A DNA stretch of 64,000 nucleotides from positions 3,924,816-3,988,815 of the forward strand of contig NW_017802602.1 in assembly GCF_001625305.1 (NCBI RefSeq), in the 5' to 3' direction. The notes below the pieces were generated by a model that made no database searches, was not told the origin of the DNA, and saw only the letters and a program-made list of their open reading frames with translations. Positions 59,180 through 64,000 of the stretch are shown here, piece by piece. This DNA comes from Branchiostoma belcheri. Its lineage: Eukaryota > Chordata > Leptocardii > Amphioxiformes > Branchiostomatidae. The position numbers and the translations under genes are program-made. Numbering within the stretch: position 1 is the stretch's first letter; every line of letters starts with the position of its first letter.

Positions 59180-61428
59180 CACTTAGCACGTCGAGGTTGC
59201 TCACAGTTGAGGTTGAGACACGCCGTATAGCTGCGTCGATTGGACACTGGCTAGACTTCTTCACAGTTTAAGTACCCCCACCCCCTCCCATGGTGGGAGG
59301 AAAGCCAACAGCACCAGACCCACGTAACGAAGGTTATTGCTGCCACGCAATGAAGAATTAGTCGTAGAGTGACGACAAAACATTTAGTTCTCCACGTTCA
59401 AAACGGTGCTTGCTTCACAAGTACATGTACTGAGGACGACGAGCTAGCCAGGATAAAAAAGGAACTTAGGAAAGTCCCAAGCCGCACTGGGCACGCCAAA
59501 ACATTCAAGATGAATACAGGGTAGTTCGAGTTTCACGGTCGAACAAAAAGACTAATGGCAGGCGTGGTGGCGTGAAGTTACGTCGTGTTGCAACAGTACC
59601 AACGCAAATGCAAAGAGATGTTTGTGTTTGCAGCCGACTCTTTGTTAAGCAGAAACATAAGCTTGTCTGCAGTTTGCTGTCATTGTCACACCTGCAAAGC
59701 TTAAGAAAATATTTTTCACAGACGGCGGTCAATTGGTTTGCGTGGCTGGCTAACACTACACAGCATATTCTCTAACTACATAGTCTACAATATGGGATCA
59801 CTCTACATGTAAATGTGCCCAAAGCTATTTTAGCCGCCTCGTCTCTTTCGTCCTCTTCACAAAATAACTAGGCTACAGTGAAGCCAGTTCAACAATCGAT
59901 CTGTAGAAACTGCTATTAAAAGTTATTCATCTGATTCAATACTTCTTCCCAATGCTTCCCTTTGCTTCTTACTGACCGTAATGTACAAAATGTAGCAATC
60001 AAAGCCAGGGTACTGCTTAAATTAATAGAAATGAGACTTAATTGACATGACAAAAGCACAGGTTTATTTGGCTATCTTGTATATCTAATGTACACGTATC
60101 TTCTAATAGTACATGTATGTGTTTACCAGTTACTAGGACATCAACCAGGTAGCTAGTAATCAATCACATTTGATGTTTTTTTTATCCTCTTTCATGACCA
60201 TTGAAAAGTGGCTTGCAGGCCGTCATGAATCTACAGTATCTACAGTACATTTCTACAGTCAATGATGATAATGAAAATATATAACTGTATGTCTATACTT
60301 ATTTACAAAATCTACATCTATCTACGATTTGGTAGGGTTATATACAAACTATTGCACAGTTAACGTTTCTAAGATTTAGGCACGCTTCATACTTTTCTAT
60401 CTGTACAGCATAGGGATTGTCTTATCTCGCTGCTGCCAGCTCAAGTGGTGAGGACTTGGGTTTAACTCCATTATTCCACAGTACTCTGCATTTGTAACTG
60501 CATGGCATTACATACATGTATAGATGCCTTCTTGTACCAGTACTATTCATGAAATCAGATCTCTGCTTACTGACTTCCAGTTTTAAGTGCACATGTGCAA
60601 TTGCTGCATTGGGTTCTATGTCTATAAGCCTAAAGTATGTTGATGAAGGTTAGACATCCAATTAATGAGATACGCAAGGAAATTGTTACTAGTGGAAAAG
60701 AACAACAAAGCATGTGGCAGTGTGAAGCTACATTGTAGGAGTGAAGTCACAAAATATAGTTTACAGTAACAGTTGCTTATTCATATTGTGCTAAGGAGAT
60801 TATGAGTTTGATGATTGACAACCATATCATACCTATTTCAATCAAGTTAGATAGGAGTTCAGTGCGTTCAAATGTGGCGCAGACATACATTATTACAAAA
60901 TGCTCAAATGATGAATTGGATGTACCTCGTACACTAAGTCCACTGTAGTACAACAAGTTTGGTGATGGGGGACACTTACACACAGCTCAGTGCTATGCTA
61001 AAGACGTCAGTACCTACATGTAGTACATGTACATGCATTTTTGCAGCTGCTCAGTCTTGCTTTGGCAGGTGGCAGCTGAGGTCCTAATTATACATGGCCG
61101 GTTTGTTACTTTCTAAATGGAGGAAGTTGTGCTCACTTGAGGGTTTTGACATTCACTACCAAGATGGTACCATGGTCCCACTTCTTGTCCAAGTTACGGA
61201 TTAAGTCTACTTCTACCTCTAAACAACATTTTAGAAAATATACTTTTTCACATCTGAGTGCTGCAGTCTACAAGAAACGTATTGTTACTGTATTGCATGG
61301 CCTACTAATGCATAGCCTGATATACTCTAGTCTAGACTGGTAAATGTGGAATGCTCTAGTATAGTTAATGTCTGATGACTTCAAGCAGCCTCTTGCAATG
61401 TATTTTCACAGATCTACAGCAATAACTG
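59180..61428. other. Intergenic: NLR promoter and NPHP3 3' flank
   Basis: No coding exon supported. A poly-C-containing ccccacccc tract lies near 59275. The remaining AT-rich sequence probably includes the NPHP3 3' untranslated region, but no close polyadenylation signal stands out. Confidence 0.5.
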
Positions 61429-64000
61429 CTATCTCTGTTCTGGCAGCAGTCTGGCTAGCTGGACGTTCAGACCGTTGTGCAGAAAGTTTTCCGAGACGAC
61501 GCTGGACGAGCGTCTGGACAGCATCTCTCGTGAGGGCTGGAAGGGGTGGTCGGGGTCTCGAATCTCCGTGGCCCGCTTGTACAGGTTGGCGGCGGTTTCG
61601 TAGTTCTTCAGGTCGTAGTGCAGCACGGCCAGGTTCCGCAGGGTTTCTGCAACACGTGGGTTGTTCGGGCCGAAGTTGTCCTCGTAGATCTGCAACGCTT
61701 TCTCGTACAGCGGTAACGCGTCAGAATGTCTTCCCTGGAGAGATAAAACGAGAGTGAAGTTTTAGTGATAGAAGATATGGTTTTGAGAGAAAATAGGCAA
61801 GTGAAAGGCTTTGAAATGGTGGAAAAATCCTCGTAGATCTGCAGTGCTTTCTCATACAGCGGTAACGCATCGGAATGTCTTCCCTGGAGAGATGACACAG
61901 TAATAATAATAATAGTAATGAATGGTTTATTGGTCAAATGTTATCCGTGCAATCGCAGAGTTATATAGCACTGAATTGATGCAGTTTTTACAATCAGACA
62001 CATAATACACAAGATACATGTAACATTTTTGCTCCACACTCTTTTTTTTGAAACTGTCACATGGGTCTGTGCAGCTGCCATTCGGCGCCACCAGGTGACC
62101 TCAATACGACTTTCCCCAACCGAAGTTAGGTCCCAATTCACACCTGGGTGGAGTGAGGAAAGTCGTATTAAGTGCAGTTCCCAAGGGCACAATGTTGGGG
62201 CGCATGTCCAAAGCTTACCTGATTAGACTGTAACACTGCCAAGTTGACCAGGGCAGTGGCAACACTAGGATGGCTGTCTCCAAACACTTTCTCTCTCATA
62301 GCCAGGGCTTGTCTGTACAGAGGCTCAGCTTTATCAAAGTTGTTCTGAAAGATACAAAATAACAACCTTGGGGTAAGTCTTAATTTTCACCCCATATTGT
62401 ATACAAAAGTCATGTAGTTTTCTGTAAAGGATTAATGACCTGCCCTAATGTGTGTATTCTGTCATAAGGCCTGGTCAGTGAATCTCTATTAACCACTGAC
62501 TAAACCACCGAGTGAGTGAAGCGAGCAACACAATTTGTAAAAAGGAATATCCAAACCTTCCCAAAGTAATGGTCTAAACAGATGGCCCATTATTCTAATA
62601 ATGGACCACTTGTGATCTGAAGTGGTCTCTTGCTCTAAAAATGGACCACTTGTTAGCTGACCAATGAAATTGTGTTGCGGCCTCAAAATAAATTCAAAAT
62701 TGAGGATTCTAATTGGTCAATGTTGTCTGGCTATATAACAATGTAATTACAAAAATGTACAGAATAATTAATAAGAATAAAATGCCTAAAGCAACATAGT
62801 AATACATAAAAACATACAGTTTCTAATCAATTTCACAATGTTGCAGGAAGGACCCCTACCTGTTTCTTGTAGACTGCAGCAAGATGGCGGACAGTCGATG
62901 CCACCGCAGGGTGGTCTGCCGGGAAGGCCTGTTGGCGTAACTCCAGCGCTCTCTCGTACAGCGGCTCCGCTTTGGCGTACTCTTTCTTCTCGACGTACAG
63001 AGAGGCCAGGTTGTGCAGGGACTGTGCACAGTCGGGGTGGGAGGCATCCAGAACGGACTCCCGCATGGAGAGGGAGTGCTGCAACAACTTCTCAGCCGTT
63101 CTGTACAGGAAAATTAGCGATGATAGGAAGATATTACACAAGATTGCCACAAGGTTAGGCCTCTTTCCTGTCGTGATATTAAGCAAAGCTAGACGACACC
63201 CCTCCAACCCTATGTACTAGACTAGTCCACATATTAATAGTAAGTGGCTAAGGATACTAAGAAAACTCAAGACTCTACCTCCATCTCTTTGAACTCCGAG
63301 TTTTTCTGCCCGGACCCCAGACTGAGCACATTCACGTTGTACCTGTGCTAACCTTCCATATTAAAGCATCTACTGTCAGACCTTTCAAGCAGAATCCACT
63401 ACTTTTTGTCAGGAGCTAACTTGTTAGACTGTGTTTGTTAGATAACAAGATAACCTCAGCCTAAATTAAAAACAAAAACAGTATCCCTACCTACTAACCC
63501 TATTTTCAGGACTGAAACCGGAAACACAACGTTTTTCCCTAGGCTTTACATGTATATCACTATGGTTCAGAACTTACCCCAAGTAACCCTGTAGGTAGAA
63601 CAGCACTCCTAGCTCATTGAGAGACCGAGCCAAGGCCGGGGAGTCAGGACCCAAGGACAGCTCCTCCAGGTGAACTGCTCTTTTCCTCAGAAACTCCAGT
63701 CCAGCCTTACAGTACATACAACATGCTGTTAGTTTTTTTATACAAATGTTGCTGAGATGTGCATGATAGTGTTGATATTAAAGTTGATATTAAAGTTACA
63801 GTCAGTGTTAAAGCTACACAGTGTGAACCCACAGAATAGAGGCAAGCCTCAGGTTCAATGTGGGATGTGTTTACACATTGGCCTTAGTTTGATCTGAAGT
63901 ACAGGACTAGATAAACAATGAATATGAAATAATGCAGAATGAGGAAAATGCTTACAGATCTTAGCCGGGAGTTTTCTGGAGATCTCTTCCTGATGGTGAC
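61429..64000 (-). CDS. NPHP3: Nephrocystin-3, C-terminal TPR part (5' end outside window)
   Basis: NPHP3 is a ciliary inversin-compartment protein with C-terminal kinesin-light-chain-type TPRs. Exons seen: 63956-64000 (partial), 63578-63705, 62860-63100, 62219-62344, 61429-61734 with stop at 61429. The joined text matches the family's end: [69 protein letters not shown], then a Ser-rich tail ([13 protein letters not shown]). Generic KLC/TPR proteins are the alternative; the [11 protein letters not shown] and [14 protein letters not shown] sequences and the Ser-rich end favour NPHP3. A partial copy of the last exon's start lies at 61828-61888. Confidence 0.85.
61670..61890. repeat. Partial duplication of the NPHP3 last-exon start
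   Basis: The 61-bp stretch 61828-61888 copies the acceptor and about 55 coding bases of the last exon (encoding [19 protein letters not shown]) with a few substitutions, then diverges. It carries its own acceptor but no matching donor. Confidence 0.8.

Noticed and set aside
63285..63345. Exon-like stretch between two NPHP3 exons (possible acceptor and donor)
   Set aside because: Neither open reading keeps the phase needed between the 63578-63705 and 62860-63100 exons, which already join perfectly to each other.

Overview
The window looks like amphioxus (Branchiostoma) nuclear DNA. It is intron-rich, with canonical GT-AG introns and chordate-grade orthologues (eIF3L, nephrocystin-3, a GW182/TNRC6-family gene). 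It carries STAND/NLR-type immune receptors, tRNA-derived SINEs and short inverted-repeat elements. Above all, it has many minisatellites that duplicate exon-intron boundaries, a peculiarity described in amphioxus as 'mirages'. The species call is inference. There is one 20-N assembly gap (28633-28652).

Layout. (1) 1-26775, minus: the 5' part of a gene whose 15 visible exons join in frame to give an N-terminal J (DnaJ) domain, a long charged helix, the PRYPREVPPRF signature of TNRC6/GW182 and a W-rich GW-repeat region running off the left edge. (2) 28146-30881, plus: a single-exon LRR transmembrane receptor whose tail carries five YxxI motifs in ~44-residue repeats. (3) 33508-40861, plus: seven exons encoding a ~1647-aa HEPN - coiled coil - NB-ARC - TPR - beta-helix - MYND protein. 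(4) 42045-49894, minus: complete eIF3L, 16 exons, 546 aa. (5) ~50910-52492, minus: a cysteine-rich CXC-like protein with a 27-bp minisatellite-coded acidic tail and an apparent one-base deletion. (6) 54061-59179, minus: a Death-NACHT-LRR NLR in six exons. (7) 61429-64000, minus: the 3' end of nephrocystin-3 (NPHP3).

Functionally the window mixes housekeeping genes (translation initiation, cilium, miRNA silencing) with a run of putative innate-immune genes: an LRR receptor with ITAM-like tail, a HEPN/NB-ARC STAND protein and a Death-NACHT-LRR receptor. The most novel-looking items are the HEPN-NB-ARC-TPR-beta-helix-MYND protein, the J-domain/GW182 fusion, the YWEI-repeat tail, and the concentration of splice-boundary minisatellites in three different genes. 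Exon structures were built by hand from splice consensus and reading-phase agreement; no alignment or transcript data were available.
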